The position numbers were made by a program, and so were the translations under genes. From Chara braunii (taxonomy: Eukaryota; Streptophyta; Charophyceae; Charales; Characeae), in the NCBI GenBank assembly GCA_003427395.1, contig BFEA01000486.1, positions 934,998 to 963,823 on the forward strand: a stretch of 28,826 nucleotides of DNA, read 5' to 3'. This document shows positions 9,052 to 18,617 of the stretch, in pieces (positions within the stretch are counted from its first letter, which is position 1; each line of letters begins with the position of its first letter). The notes under the pieces are model-generated. The model was not told the DNA's origin. It made no database searches and saw only the letters and a program-made list of their open reading frames with translations.

Positions 9052-9112
9052 TCGTGCCGACAGTTTACCGGACCATATTAAGTGACGTCCCCGTCTTGTC
9101 GCCAAATCGAAG

Positions 9113-9120
9113 GCTATAAA
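9113..9120 (+). promoter_or_regulatory. Possible TATA box just outside R1
   Basis: GGCTATAAATTCC lies about 50 bases after R1. It is a good TATA match, but no gene or LTR start can be tied to it. Confidence 0.2.
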
Positions 9121-9216
9121 TTCCTTCACATTCCAAGTGCTGACGAGATTAGAAACCAATCCGATTAGCCGACGGACTCAGGGTTGAGGCCTTCATCAAC
9201 CATGTCAACACAACTA

Positions 9217-9297
9217 TATGCTGCCAGGGTTTCAACCTGGGTCCCCATTGTCCTTACAACAGGACGCTGGTGTATTTCGCATCGATACTACAGCATA
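9217..9297 (-). pseudogene. tRNA-like sequence (tRNA-Thr(UGU)-like relic?)
   Basis: On the minus strand, TATGCTG and CAGCATA form a perfect 7 bp acceptor-like stem. GTAT and ATAC form a 4 bp D-like stem at the correct distance. CCAGG and CCTGG form a 5 bp T-like stem with a 7-base loop. The middle arm has GTCC/GGAC closing a loop with TTGTAA, which suggests a UGU anticodon, but the arm is about nine bases too long. The T loop is TTGAAAC instead of TTCRANY and no GG occurs in the D loop. A decayed tRNA or tRNA-like structure is the best guess. Confidence 0.3.
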
Positions 9298-11095
9298 AGT
9301 TCCAAAGGCCCTCAAGTCATCCTCTTCCCCTTTCGCCCTAGACAACCGTCGGCCTCTCGTTGGGTGTCCCAGTTAGCCTCTTTCTCGTAAGCAGAGCCAT
9401 AACTAGGGACACGGGCTTCGAATGGGACCATTGAAGGCATTCTTTGCCTTTTTCCAGCAATGTTTTCACAATCAAATAAAATACACCCGTATAAGTTTTT
9501 AACCACCTCTCGGCCTTTTCTGCAGTCTAGTACAGAAATGCCAGGTCCCTATCTGGGCCCACCGTAACCTGGCTGATGGGGCCAGGCCTACGGCCCACCA
9601 CGTTGTTACCTTAGCGGCGGTATCCTCTCGTTGGTTATACAACGATAGGTGTTTTTCGTGATAATCGGTCAATTAGGACTTTCCAAAAGACTCGACTCCT
9701 ATCCCGCGGAGTAATTTCTCTAGGGCGGGCAACTCCCCTTAAACTCTTACCTCGCGGGCCCGCAGCCGGGTTGTGCCGGCTTGTAGCCATCCACTAGGGG
9801 TTGCGCCTAGGTGGCACTAAACTTTACCGTTAGCTTGGTATTCCTTTAAATATGTCTCAAAATTAGCACACGTGGCTCGGCGGGGCATCACAAATAATTC
9901 ACAGGCCGCTGCGGGACTACGCAGGGGTCTAAAGGTATTTACCGGCCCTCCTATAATAGGAACGACATCCTTCGCTCAATCACAAACAGTCTCCCCGCTG
10001 GATCCACAAGGCCGCGGTTCCTGACTTTATCAGAGCCAGCAGTCGCCCACCCTGAGGCATCTCTCGCCCTTTTCAAATAATTCAAGCAAACATGGTTCCT
10101 CTCGTCAGACTTTATTAACACAAACAATGTTTTCCATACCAATCAGTATACCCACCCTTACTTAGTAAGGTGTGTCTCTCACAAAAGATCTCTCGCTCAC
10201 CCCTTTTCTGTCTGGGATGAACTTTTACGCGACCTCTTTCAAAACCATAAAGGGGTCTCAATAACAATGCAATCCCCGCCTTCCAGAACCATGAAGAGGG
10301 TCTCAATCACCAACCAATTCGAACTGAGGGACCATCTTCCGGGCCCCTGTACAATTTGAGTAAACAACGCCTGACATAGCCAGACAATTAGACCTCCGAA
10401 TTCATCAATCCCGTTGGATTCTCACAGTCTTTCACAAACTGGCTGCACTCCCCCTCCTTATACTCTGTCCTCCCGTCTGCTCACAAGCAGACCGCATGAG
10501 TATACCGGAGAGTAGGCAGCTTCACTATTCACGGGGCGTATCTTGTACACCCCCTCACACAAAGCCAAACATACATCGAGATAAATCCACACATGTGAGA
10601 GTGATAGTGATCGTCACAAGACAAGTCTCGTAGAATCTCAACTCATAGTACACTCAGGGAGTAGAATGTCTCCCCCAAAGCTCAAATACAGACGCTCAAC
10701 TCAAAACTCTGCCCATTTTAGCATGGCTCACGGCCCCACTGTACAACTCGCGGAACGCGCTCGGGTACACAACATCTGCCAAAAATCTAATGGGTGCCTA
10801 ACTCCCAGGTCTTTCTCAAAACCCAAATAGTCTCCTCACCACAAGCCAAAGAAGGGCTGAATAGTCTCATGTGTCCTACGGGCGACCCCCGCGTCCTAGT
10901 CGTAGCCCCATGAACGAAGAGCTCAAAGAAAACACGATCAACTATGTATGTATGAGCAGGCAGGGACTCCTCCTACCACCCCTAAAGTATGCACACATCA
11001 AGGGCTCCCTCAGTCAACTAGGCATCTATACACCTCCAACCCGCCCCCTGTATGTCACATACTCTTACCCTACTGACACATAGACAGACCAGTCC
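9298..11095. other. Noncoding stretch between R1 and gag B
   Basis: No convincing frame on either strand and no recognised domain. It should be the 3' end of element B if B is a retroelement, but no LTR or polypurine tract was recognised. A ~45-base imperfect duplication occurs at 10232-10320, in which AACCAT(A/G)AAG(A)GGGTCTCAAT appears twice. Confidence 0.5.
10232..10320 (+). repeat. Imperfect ~45 bp tandem duplication
   Basis: AACCATAAAGGGGTCTCAAT near 10245 and AACCATGAAGAGGGTCTCAA near 10290 are two copies of one short unit with flanking similarity. The spacing of 45 bases was seen directly. No function is suggested. Confidence 0.6.
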
Positions 11096-11587
11096 CTACT
11101 CACAGAATTCCTCATGGTTCTACTTGTATAACTGGGCTCTACCCCCATCTGGAGCTCGCTCCACTACCCTGCCCTGTCTGTCATAGAACTTGCCGTCGAC
11201 CTCTGCAACCCGCCCCTCTGCCTTATCCTCGAGGAGCTATGGGCAGTCCACGGCTCTATGCCCTTCCTTCTTGCACCAAAAGCAGGAGGTGTCATGCCAC
11301 CTGGCAGTCTTCTTCTTTCTCCCCCGGGAGCTCGATGCTGACGGCGTCCCCATGGTCTCGGTGGTCACCTCGTGACATAATGGTACCCCCATATGGCCCC
11401 GAGGTGCGAACTCCCCAGCCTCAGCATCCTTACCTCCTCGCACGACAGTGCTCACTGGCTCGTGGTCTAGTGTGCCCAACTCTCGGGACCCCTCCTCGTG
11501 AGGCCTCTCCGTCACAACCACATCCCCACATGGCCCTGATGGCTGAAAGCCTGCCACGGTGGCTGGCTCACTCATGACCTCCTGCTG
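11096..11587 (-). pseudogene. Gag-like polyprotein B, C-terminal part with second CCHC knuckle
   Basis: Same frame as the two upstream blocks, separated from them by TAG at 11588-11590. It contains a second perfect CCHC knuckle, CFWCKKEGHRAVDC, at 11243-11284. A TAG at 11237-11239 directly after the knuckle is followed in frame by LLEDKAEGRVAEVDGKF, YDRQGRVVERAPDGGRAQLY, then TAG at 11120 and TAG at 11096. The protein therefore once extended to at least about 11096. The knuckle would bind RNA. The KFYDRQGRVV region following it is a recurring feature of the algal-type gags I recall, which is memory and not a search result. Confidence 0.65.
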
Positions 11588-12610
11588 CTACTGCCGCCCT
11601 GAGTCAGGCCCTCCTGAGTCCGTCTCTGTGGCCCAAAAGCCCAGCTCCGCCCTCAACTCTCCCAGCCCTGGGGTGTAGCCTACGGTGTCAAGCTTCTGAG
11701 GCCTCTCCTGTGGTGTACCTATCCCCATGGCTGTCGTCAGCTCATGCAAACGCGAGCCTCTCCTCTCCGTGGACATGGCCATGAGCGACTCATGTGCGTC
11801 ACCCTCCTCCTTGGCTGTGTCCAAGGACACCTCCCCCATTGGCCCAGCCTGTCGAGGGGTCTCCACCGCTGCTCCCTGATTTGGCGAAGCCTGCATCCCT
11901 CGGCCCTGGTCATCGGCACCAGCTCGTCCCGCCTGGCTAGCCTTCCAGGCCGCTGAGAGCCTGTCCACAATGGCTGCCATCTCCCCAAATCCCCTCTCCC
12001 ACTCGACCTCTCTGGCCTGGCTCCCTGCCCTCTCCTCGGCAAGCTGAGTAGTCAGGTGTTCCACCTCCAACTCTCTGACCCTGAACTCATCGTTGAGTAG
12101 ACTATACCACTGGAAGGATGTAACCGTCCTCTCGCATATCTTCCTGTCCACACGCTCAATCGCCATCCTAGTCGCAGAGAACCCCAACTCCCCCATCTCC
12201 CTCAGCTTACCCGCCTCCTCGTCCGCCTGTCCCATCTCTCGTGACCTCTGGCGCGCCATGTCCCTCTGGCTCTCGTACCTCCCCCACAACTCGTCGATCC
12301 GCTGCTCACTCGTCTTGGGATCGACCGACGGCGTCGGCTCTATCCCTGCCGCCTCCATTTCAGCCTGCCTCGCATGTATTTCGTCCAAACGGACCCGCAC
12401 TCTGGCGGACTTCTCTTCGCGGGTTTCTCTTGAGCCTCTTCTCACCCGCGGCCCCTGGCCCTCCGGAGTTGACGCCTCGGTACCCATCCTCTCGCTCGTG
12501 CATGGCAATGCCGACGGTAACTCCGTTGGAGCAGGTTCCTCGATAACTGGGCTCTCGGTCACGTGCGTGGCCGATGGCAAGTCAAGGGGCGCCTCCACCC
12601 TCTCTCTCTC
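11588..12610 (-). pseudogene. Gag-like polyprotein B, central charged/coiled-coil part
   Basis: Open for 336 codons between TGA 12611 and TAG 11588, in frame with both neighbours. Highly charged. A Glu/Pro-rich start is followed by KSARVRVRLDEIHARQAEME, and by a long helix-forming stretch including ICERTVTSFQWYSLLNDEF, RVRELEVEHLTTQLAEERAG and FGEMAAIVDRLSAAW, with heptad spacing typical of a coiled coil. It may multimerise the protein. The TGA at 12611 reads as Arg (CGA) by one transition inside an Arg/Glu run, and the TAG at 11588 as Gln. No enzyme domain. Confidence 0.65.
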
Positions 12611-14058
12611 TCACGCTCCCTGACCCTCCGTCTCTGCCTCCTGCTCAGGCATAGCGGTGGCCTCAGGGGGAAACTCCGGAATCTCCTCGCTGCCTGGCTC
12701 AGGAATCCCCTCTGGCCATGAATGCTGTGCTGGCTCTGGAACTGGGGAGCATGGAGGGGTATCGTCTCCGACCGTGATCACCTCCCCAGCCTGAGGCCGT
12801 ACCGAATCCGGCTGCTCGGGTGCCACCTCAGGATCCTGCGGCTCTGCTCGGTCCCGTACGTTCGTCTCCGTCTCGGGGTCCAAAGGCTCGTCCAACGGCA
12901 CATAGCGCGTCGGCTCAACTGAGCCCTCCCCCAACCGTGAGGCCTCCCATTGAGATACATCAAGGTGAGTCGCTAAGTTCCGGAATGGCGTCTCTCCTGG
13001 TATGTTCATCTCCTGCCCTGATGGCAATGGTGAGGGCGGTCTCAACTCCTCGCTCGTAATCCACCGAAACTCAACTGCCCGGAGGCCACAAACAGGGAAC
13101 GACTCCTCTTCCGGTGCGGGCCCTGCGGGCTCATCCTCTCGCTGTGTTGGGGCCCTCCTCTTCTCTATGGTCAGCCCCACCTCTCTCGGCGCTGGTTCCC
13201 TCGGCCTCTTGCTTCGCCTCCGCCTCTCGACCCTAGGCTCAAGCCTCTCGCGCTCTGGTCGTCCAAACGCCCTCCTGAGCTGAGCCTGACAGTCCTCCCA
13301 ATCTCGAGCCCTCTTCCGAATCTGTCTGGCCACCGGCCTCTCTGCCCCCCTAGTCCAGATAAGTAGGGCATGTACCCACTCCTCCCGCGCAATCCCCTGA
13401 CTCAACATGTAGTGCTCTAGTTGTTGAGTCACTTCCTCACTCTCATCCACAATCTCTTCGACCCTCACACCCTGGTCCCCCCTTTCCTGCCATATCTTGA
13501 ACATCGCTGGGGCTGCTGGTGGCCCTGCTGCTGCTCGCCTGAGGGCCTCTTGCCTGATTCCTCCCGGGGTCTTGGGATCGATGTGCTTCCCCCACCTATC
13601 GTATATGTCCCCGTCCATACATGAGGAAATCAGTCCCGCCAGCTCATCGTCCCGCCGTTGTTGACAGAACCGTACAATGTGGCCCACCTCGCCACAATGC
13701 CAACAAGTTGCATTCCGCCAATCGAAGCGGGGCCTCCCGTACCCTTGGCCCCCCTCCTGGCTGCCTTGGCCACCTTGGTTGTGACCCCCCTGACCACTCC
13801 AACCTCCTCCACGTCCTCCACCATTTCCTCCTCGCCCCCGGCCACCCCCTCCTCGACCCCCTTGGCCCCTGCCCCCATTGCCTTGCCCGCCTTGTCCCTG
13901 ACTCCCTCCCCCGGCCACACTAGCTTGCGAGGCCTGCTGGGAGGGCGGCGGTTGGGCCACAAGCTGGCCTTGAGTCGTCGGGTAGCTCGGGGGGCCCATA
14001 CTTGCAGATGGGCCCGAGTAGGGGACCACGTGTCCCGAATGGGCTTGACCCCCCCCCA
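12611..14058 (-). pseudogene. Gag-like polyprotein B, Gly/Arg-rich region and first CCHC knuckle
   Basis: Open frame. Real coding sense begins near the C/G homopolymer at about 14049-14058, where the upstream part joins from another frame. In order: a Gln/Pro segment, an RGG-like Gly/Arg-rich stretch of about 60 residues, a perfect CCHC knuckle CWHCGEVGHIVRFC at 13664-13705, and a segment including MDGDIYDRWGKHIDPKTPGG and EALRRAAAGPPAAPAMFKIW. A long acidic, Pro-rich tail ends at TGA 12611. RGG plus CCHC fits an RNA-binding nucleocapsid. Frame 1 upstream of about 14050 (MPHRCLSPQ...) is a shadow, not the real N-terminus. Confidence 0.75.
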
Positions 14059-14336
14059 CATGAGACACAATGGTTGCAACTGGGCCAGGGCGCGGACTGA
14101 CAATGCGGCACCCAGTGTCCGCAAGCTGGTGGCGGCCCCATGTGAGATGATCCTGCTGGCACTGGCGCGGCTGCGGCGACAGGCAGCGGTGCGGCAATGG
14201 CTTGGGGAGCCTGCCCCTTCCCTGATCCCTGCCCTCCCAGCAGCAGGTTGCGCTGCTTCCTCTGGGCCTTAGTCAGGGCTTGGGAACCCGTCTCCCCTCC
14301 GCCGTAGTCTTCCTGCCCAGCCTCCTCATCCACTGC
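14050..14336 (-). pseudogene. Gag-like polyprotein B, frame-shifted linker
   Basis: Here the coding sense lies one frame away. AVDEEAGQEDYGGG, TGSQALTKAQRKQRNLLLGG and a Pro/Ala/Gly-rich stretch continue the protein better than the frame-1 reading, which hits TGA at 14273. A lost G in the GGG at about 14336-14339 explains the entry, and an indel in the C9-10 run at about 14049-14058 explains the return. Two compensating indels are consistent with decay; sequencing error in the homopolymer is also possible. Confidence 0.6.
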
Positions 14337-15073
14337 CCTGACGCCCGGCCTTGGGCCACTATCACCCATTTTTTCTGTATTTCTGCTTCATTGTCATACC
14401 CCAGTGCCGCCAACACGTCCGTGACAATTCTCTTCACCCCTGGGGTCCGGGATGCAGTAGCATCCCTCTCCTTCCTCTTACGCCTTTGCAGCCTCATTTG
14501 ATGCTGCTCCACCTGGTTCAGGCTCCCTTCTTCCATTCCCTTGTCAGTAGTTGCCCAGGTGAGCCTCTCACTCCCTTCCCCATACTTTGCCAACTCTGTA
14601 GCCTCCGAGCACGTAAGCAGCCCCAAAAATGTGGCGCACTGCGCCTCCTCAGAGATTTCGTGCACTTTCCTCGCCTTTTTCTTAAATCCGTGCACGAACG
14701 CCCCAATGGTAGAGAAGTCCTCCTTATTCATGGCCTCCAAGTCGGTCATGGTCAACAGGTCATCCCCCAGCCTGTACTTCCTCTGCATAAGGTCCCCAAA
14801 CCTTGTCCAACTGTCATTGGCGGCATCCACGACCTTGCTTACTTCCCGATGGTGACTATGCAGGACATACCTTAGGACCCACTGGAGCTTGACCTCATCT
14901 GACAGTCCTACTAGCGCCTGCTCTGTCAAATCTAACCAGTCAGATACCCGCTTCCCCTTGAAATTGAATGTCTCAACCTTTGGGACGTTGCTCAGCGCCC
15001 TCTTATCCAAGGCGTCGATGAGGTCGTCAAATGTCACGAGCCTCCTCCCACCATCTGCCATCTCCTCTAGCAT
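14326..15073 (-). pseudogene. Gag-like polyprotein B, N-terminal capsid-like domain
   Basis: I place the start at ATG 15073 (MLEEMADGGRRL); TTG at 15082 extends the frame but is not a standard start. Capsid-like features: VETFNFKGKRVSDWLDLTEQ, EVKLQWVLRYVLHSHHREV, SWTRFGDLMQRKYRLGDDLL and STIGAFVHGFKKKARKV. The W-helix and FxxLxxxY pattern is that of LTR-retrotransposon Gag (PF03732-like). A basic segment RLQRRKRKERD follows, then ALGYDNEAEIQKKW. No reverse transcriptase or integrase was found downstream, so this looks like a gag-only, non-autonomous element. Structural, RNA-packaging role inferred. Confidence 0.75.
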
Positions 15074-15875
15074 TTTGATCAACCACCTCCGGCTCCAACC
15101 TTCCTGTTATAAGAAACGATAGGACGAAAGACCCCACTCAGCAATTCAATCCTTCACGATCCTATCGAATTGACCACTTAAACCCTCAATGCTCTAGACC
15201 TGGCGGATATTTCTCTCTCTGTCTCCCTTAGGTACCTAGGTGGGTCTATCCTTACCAAATGTCTCCTCACACATTCGCCTCACCCACGCCATCAACCAAG
15301 CCGCCAATCAGTCAATCATTCACACCATAGTCATATAGACCACCATACAATTAATTTTATAGTCTTCCTTTATCTACTCATATGCCTAGTTCTTCTTCAT
15401 TCCCATACGCGGATGTCGTTCCACCAGGGACAACGGTAGGCTTCCGTTATCCCTGGCAACGGCGGCACCTGTCGGGCGCATCGGTCCGACACCTCGCGCG
15501 GTAGTGCGGGACCCTCTCGGCCGCGTCACGCAGGAGTTGGACCAACCTCGACACGAACACGCAAATGGAGCTTCGTGCGCCAGCCATACCTCTCGCAAGC
15601 CCCTACGACAGGATAGGGTCTACGCGAGGCACAACTTACCTCCACCTTACGGGAGCTGTCACCTCCCATCCGTGGGCGTATCCCCGCCGAGCTACCAGTC
15701 CACAATACGAAAGCAGATCGACCGAGGGCGTTTCTCGTTCGCTGTAGCACAGGGGGTACGAGCGGTAATACGCCTATCGGACCCACACGCGAGCCAACAT
15801 CTCGGGGGGATGAGGTCCCAAGCGTGACTTGTCATCGGTCGACTAGGATGCATCTCACACACCAAGCGTACACCA

Positions 15876-16020
15876 CTCTAACAATACAGAAATAACAAAA
15901 TACACACACGCACACATACGAAACGACACGATAACGCACATCACTCTTAACAAATATAAAATAAAAACACACGCCCACGCACACACGCAAAACAACACAA
16001 CACGAACAACGCGATAATGC
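15876..16020 (+). repeat. Two diverged ~70 bp CA-rich tandem units
   Basis: ATAACAAAATACACACACG-CACACATACG near 15890-15920 is echoed by ATAAAATAAAAACACACGCCC-ACGCACACACG near 15955-15990. Each is followed by AACGACACGATAAC or AACAACGCGATAA. Two units with a period of roughly 65-70 bases. Confidence 0.5.
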
Positions 16021-16093
16021 TCCTAGCCGCTCGGTAGCCAACCCATTATTTTTCCGACGCGGAAATCGGATAGGCGTAACGAGCGAGACCCGA

Positions 16094-16100
16094 TATAAAA
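16094..16100 (+). promoter_or_regulatory. TATA-box-like motif
   Basis: CCCGATATAAAACCGCG is a strong TATA match in otherwise GC-rich DNA, but no gene or element start follows that I can identify. Confidence 0.2.
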
Positions 16101-16764
16101 CCGCGCGGACGCGGGGCTATCTCATATCGACTTGCAATGCAAATGTGCGCAAGCAGTCGCGATGATGGCATACTATGTAGTACCCATACTCGCGCGGTCC
16201 TCATTAATCTCGAGGGTCGTATTCGACACTCAAGTGTCGGCTGACACGCACCTTGAGGGTTGATCTCTCAGGGCTAGACAACCGCCATGCGCGGTTGACG
16301 ACCACACACCCTCTTCTGCAGCCTTATGCAGAGTGGGTGGTACACGAACCCATGCCTGTGGTGGCAGTCGTCTCTCGCGGCCCTAGGGGTAAGTCCTCCC
16401 CAGGGCCTGGGCGAAAGTCAAGGCGTTTGACTTTGACGGCTGTCACGGACTACAACGTCCAACCATAAAAATCTCTAAAAAGCAAATAAAATATGCACGA
16501 ACCCAAGAAGAGGGAATAGGGCAAAGGTTCCCTGGCTTTTAAAAGGACTCGTAACCTTGGAGCACCCTTCCCCTCTATGGGTGGTGTCGGCGGCCTATAG
16601 TAATCCCAAGCGCTGCGCCTATGTGCGAGTCCGGCGATCCCATAACTTTTAGATGCTGGGGCGGCGAAGCGTCGCGCACGGGACTTTAACATAAAGTTGC
16701 GTGGCTGCAGGCCAATTTTATGCCAACCACCGATGTCAATCGTACGTGGTAACCGCGGCTCCGG

Positions 16765-16840
16765 CCTCGCGATATTGAATGGCTGAAGGAACACATCGCG
16801 AGGGGTCACCCCTCACGATATTGAACGGCTGAAGGACATG
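16765..16840 (+). repeat. 46 bp tandem repeat with nested hairpins
   Basis: CCTC(G/A)CGATATTGAA(T/C)GGC then TGAAGGA is repeated with a 46-base period (16765 and 16811). CCTCGCGA at 16765-16772 pairs perfectly with TCGCGAGG at 16796-16803, and GAGGGG-TCA-CCCCTC at 16800-16814 forms a second hairpin. Confidence 0.75.
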
Positions 16841-17512
16841 TCGTTCGGCCCCTGCGACATTTCCGCCTTCAAGGTGGGGTGTCTCGCCGACCAAAGTAAT
16901 TAGGCTTTGTGCGAGGGGAAATTCCTCCCCTGCAGAGTCTAGGGTTTGGGATGTCCTGGACAAGGACCTCGAATCCCGGCCCAGGACCAACGTCCGACTA
17001 AGAAAACCTCAAGACGCAAATAGGCAGAAGGGGCGGTCTTCCCTGTTCCTCAGCCTCAGCCCTTAAACGGGATTTTACCACGGGCCTCTTAGGCCTCTTA
17101 AATATTCATCACAAGCACACTCACGCATACACGCATAAGGAGATAGAGTTGCGACGATCACTTCTCACAGGCACATTGAGATTCCTCGCAACCATTTGTA
17201 TGTATATGGGATCGCAGGCAATCCAAATCCAAAATCTGAGTCACGGGACATACCTGCAATCACATCAAGGATCAAACGACAAACACGCACTACACGGAGT
17301 CAACCCTAATCATTCTCTATACTCATACCCCTTCGCTTTAGCCATGCAAGCCCCAACCGTCGATCCAAACAACCTCAATTAAATGCTCAGTACCTTTGTT
17401 AAATGGCCATTCAATAAAAGTCCAGGTGAAACCCTTAACAAACAGTAAAACCACCAAGGCTAAGTGGAGAGTGAGTTAAAATCGAGTCGCAAACCGACGA
17501 ATCGGCAACCGA

Positions 17513-17600
17513 CCTGTTATTAGTGATAACAGAAGGTGATCCTCAGGGGATCAAGCTGAGTCTAGTCCTGATCTTGGATCAGACGTCCCAAAGGACCTGT
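17513..17600 (+). other. Cluster of four short adjacent hairpins
   Basis: CTGTTAT-TAGTG-ATAACAG (17514-17532), GATCC-TCAG-GGGATC (about 17541-17555), TGATC-TTG-GATCA (about 17568-17581) and GTCC-CAAA-GGAC (about 17585-17596) follow one another within 90 bases. All stems are visible directly. It precedes the 121 bp repeats and the large hairpin array. Confidence 0.7.
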
Positions 17601-17779
17601 AACACAAGGTAGGTAAAATACCCAAGCTAAATCATCAGCATATGGGGGATAAACCTCCATAGCACATTCTTACTCAAGGCTACCTGCCAACTAAGTCCAA
17701 GTCTGCCTCTAAGTTAGTGTCCAAAGCAAGGGTAGACTAATGGCTAAATCTCCCCTATTCAGGGTGGACTGCCAGAATT

Positions 17780-18370
17780 GCCACCTGTCAAAATATAATC
17801 TAACTCCTCTAATTCAAGAAAATTCTGGCAACGCTTCCCGTAGGAAAAATATCTTTTCATAATTTATACAAGCTCAAATATCAAAAGCAGGAGCAATCTA
17901 TGACTCTTTGAACGTCAAATTTTGTCTAACTCTCTGAATTAGTAAAAATTTGGGCAGCACCCCCTTTGGAATTGAGGATTTCCTAGATTTATACCAAGTC
18001 AAATTTGAACTCAGCCCCGAACTTTGAGTTCAACTGAGACAAAATCAGTCTAACTCCTTAGTTTTGCAAAAATTTCGGCAGCATTCCCCCTAGAAAAGTG
18101 CTTTCCCAAAATTTATACAAAGCTAAGTTTATAGTTTTTTTGACTTTTCAAAGTCCAATTTTATCTAACTCTCTAAATTAGCAAAAAATTGGGCAGCATT
18201 CCCTCTAGAAAGGGAGACTTTCAAATTTTTACTAAGTCGGATATACAGAAAAGGCAAGTTGAACTTTGACAAGTCAAAATTTGTCAAACTTCTTGAATCT
18301 GTAAAAATTTTGGCAACGCTTCCTGTAGAGAAAGTAGCTTACCAAAATTTATACAAGTTCAAGTATAACA
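17780..18370 (+). repeat. Five degenerate ~121 bp tandem repeats
   Basis: The core TCTAACTC(T/C), then AAAAATTTGGGCAGC(A), then TTCCC-TAGAAA, then AAAATTTATACAAG recurs five times. The internal GGCA anchors are at 17827, 17953, 18077, 18192 and 18312, so periods are 126, 124, 115 and 120. Copies are well diverged. No open frame spans them. Confidence 0.85.
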
Positions 18371-18617
18371 GCAAGTCTCAGGAAATGCAAGAATCGATCT
18401 AAGTAAAATAAAGTCAGCTCAGAAAATGCAGGAATTGACCTAACTCCTATCGCTCTAGCACGTGGCAAGCCTATAAAATAACTATCTGTCAATCTGAAAC
18501 CCAGACCAAGTAGTAATCTCACTCAGCCACATGCAGACCAAATCACAAAGGTAAGTACTCTCACGAACCCCAAGCTCCTTTAGCAAACAATAGTTTATGC
18601 TTCCTCAGTAAGTTACC

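Larger units (their letters stand above)
7600..9062. repeat. R1: first copy of a 1.46 kb dispersed repeat
   Basis: Matches 21758-23218 in the same orientation over its full length, with only short indels and roughly 5-7 percent differences by eye. The similarity starts at CGAGGAAGAAAAAAGACAGG and ends at GCCGACA. It begins abruptly inside the integrase frame of element A, so it is an insertion or rearrangement junction. The copy contains two U6-like sequences on the minus strand and a subterminal hairpin. The minus strand starts TGTCGG and ends in CTTTTTTCTTCCTCG. No terminal inverted repeat, clear target duplication, primer binding site or polypurine tract at LTR-like positions was found. 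Confidence 0.9.
15083..17500. other. Noncoding stretch upstream of gag B
   Basis: No credible coding frame. On the minus strand this is the leader of gag B. I saw no clear LTR, primer binding site or polypurine tract. It contains CACA-rich tandem repeats, a TATA-like box and a hairpin-rich tandem repeat, listed separately, plus a 9-base GGCCTCTTA doublet at about 17084-17101. Confidence 0.5.

Noticed and set aside
9034-9062. Helitron 3' end suggested by the subterminal hairpin of R1/R2
   Set aside because: No CTRR terminus, no TC 5' end and no A/T insertion site at the borders.
9501-9535. U2 snRNA-like 5' end (CTCGGCCTTTT at 9509-9519 followed by TAGTAC)
   Set aside because: Only 11 identical bases; the branch-site recognition region of U2 is missing and no further block aligns. 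A U2 covariance-model search would settle it.
12093-12623. Plus-strand open frames opposite gag B (also 13658-14272 and 14351-14875)
   Set aside because: Shadows of the minus-strand gag frames; no domains, and the CCHC and capsid motifs are on the minus strand.
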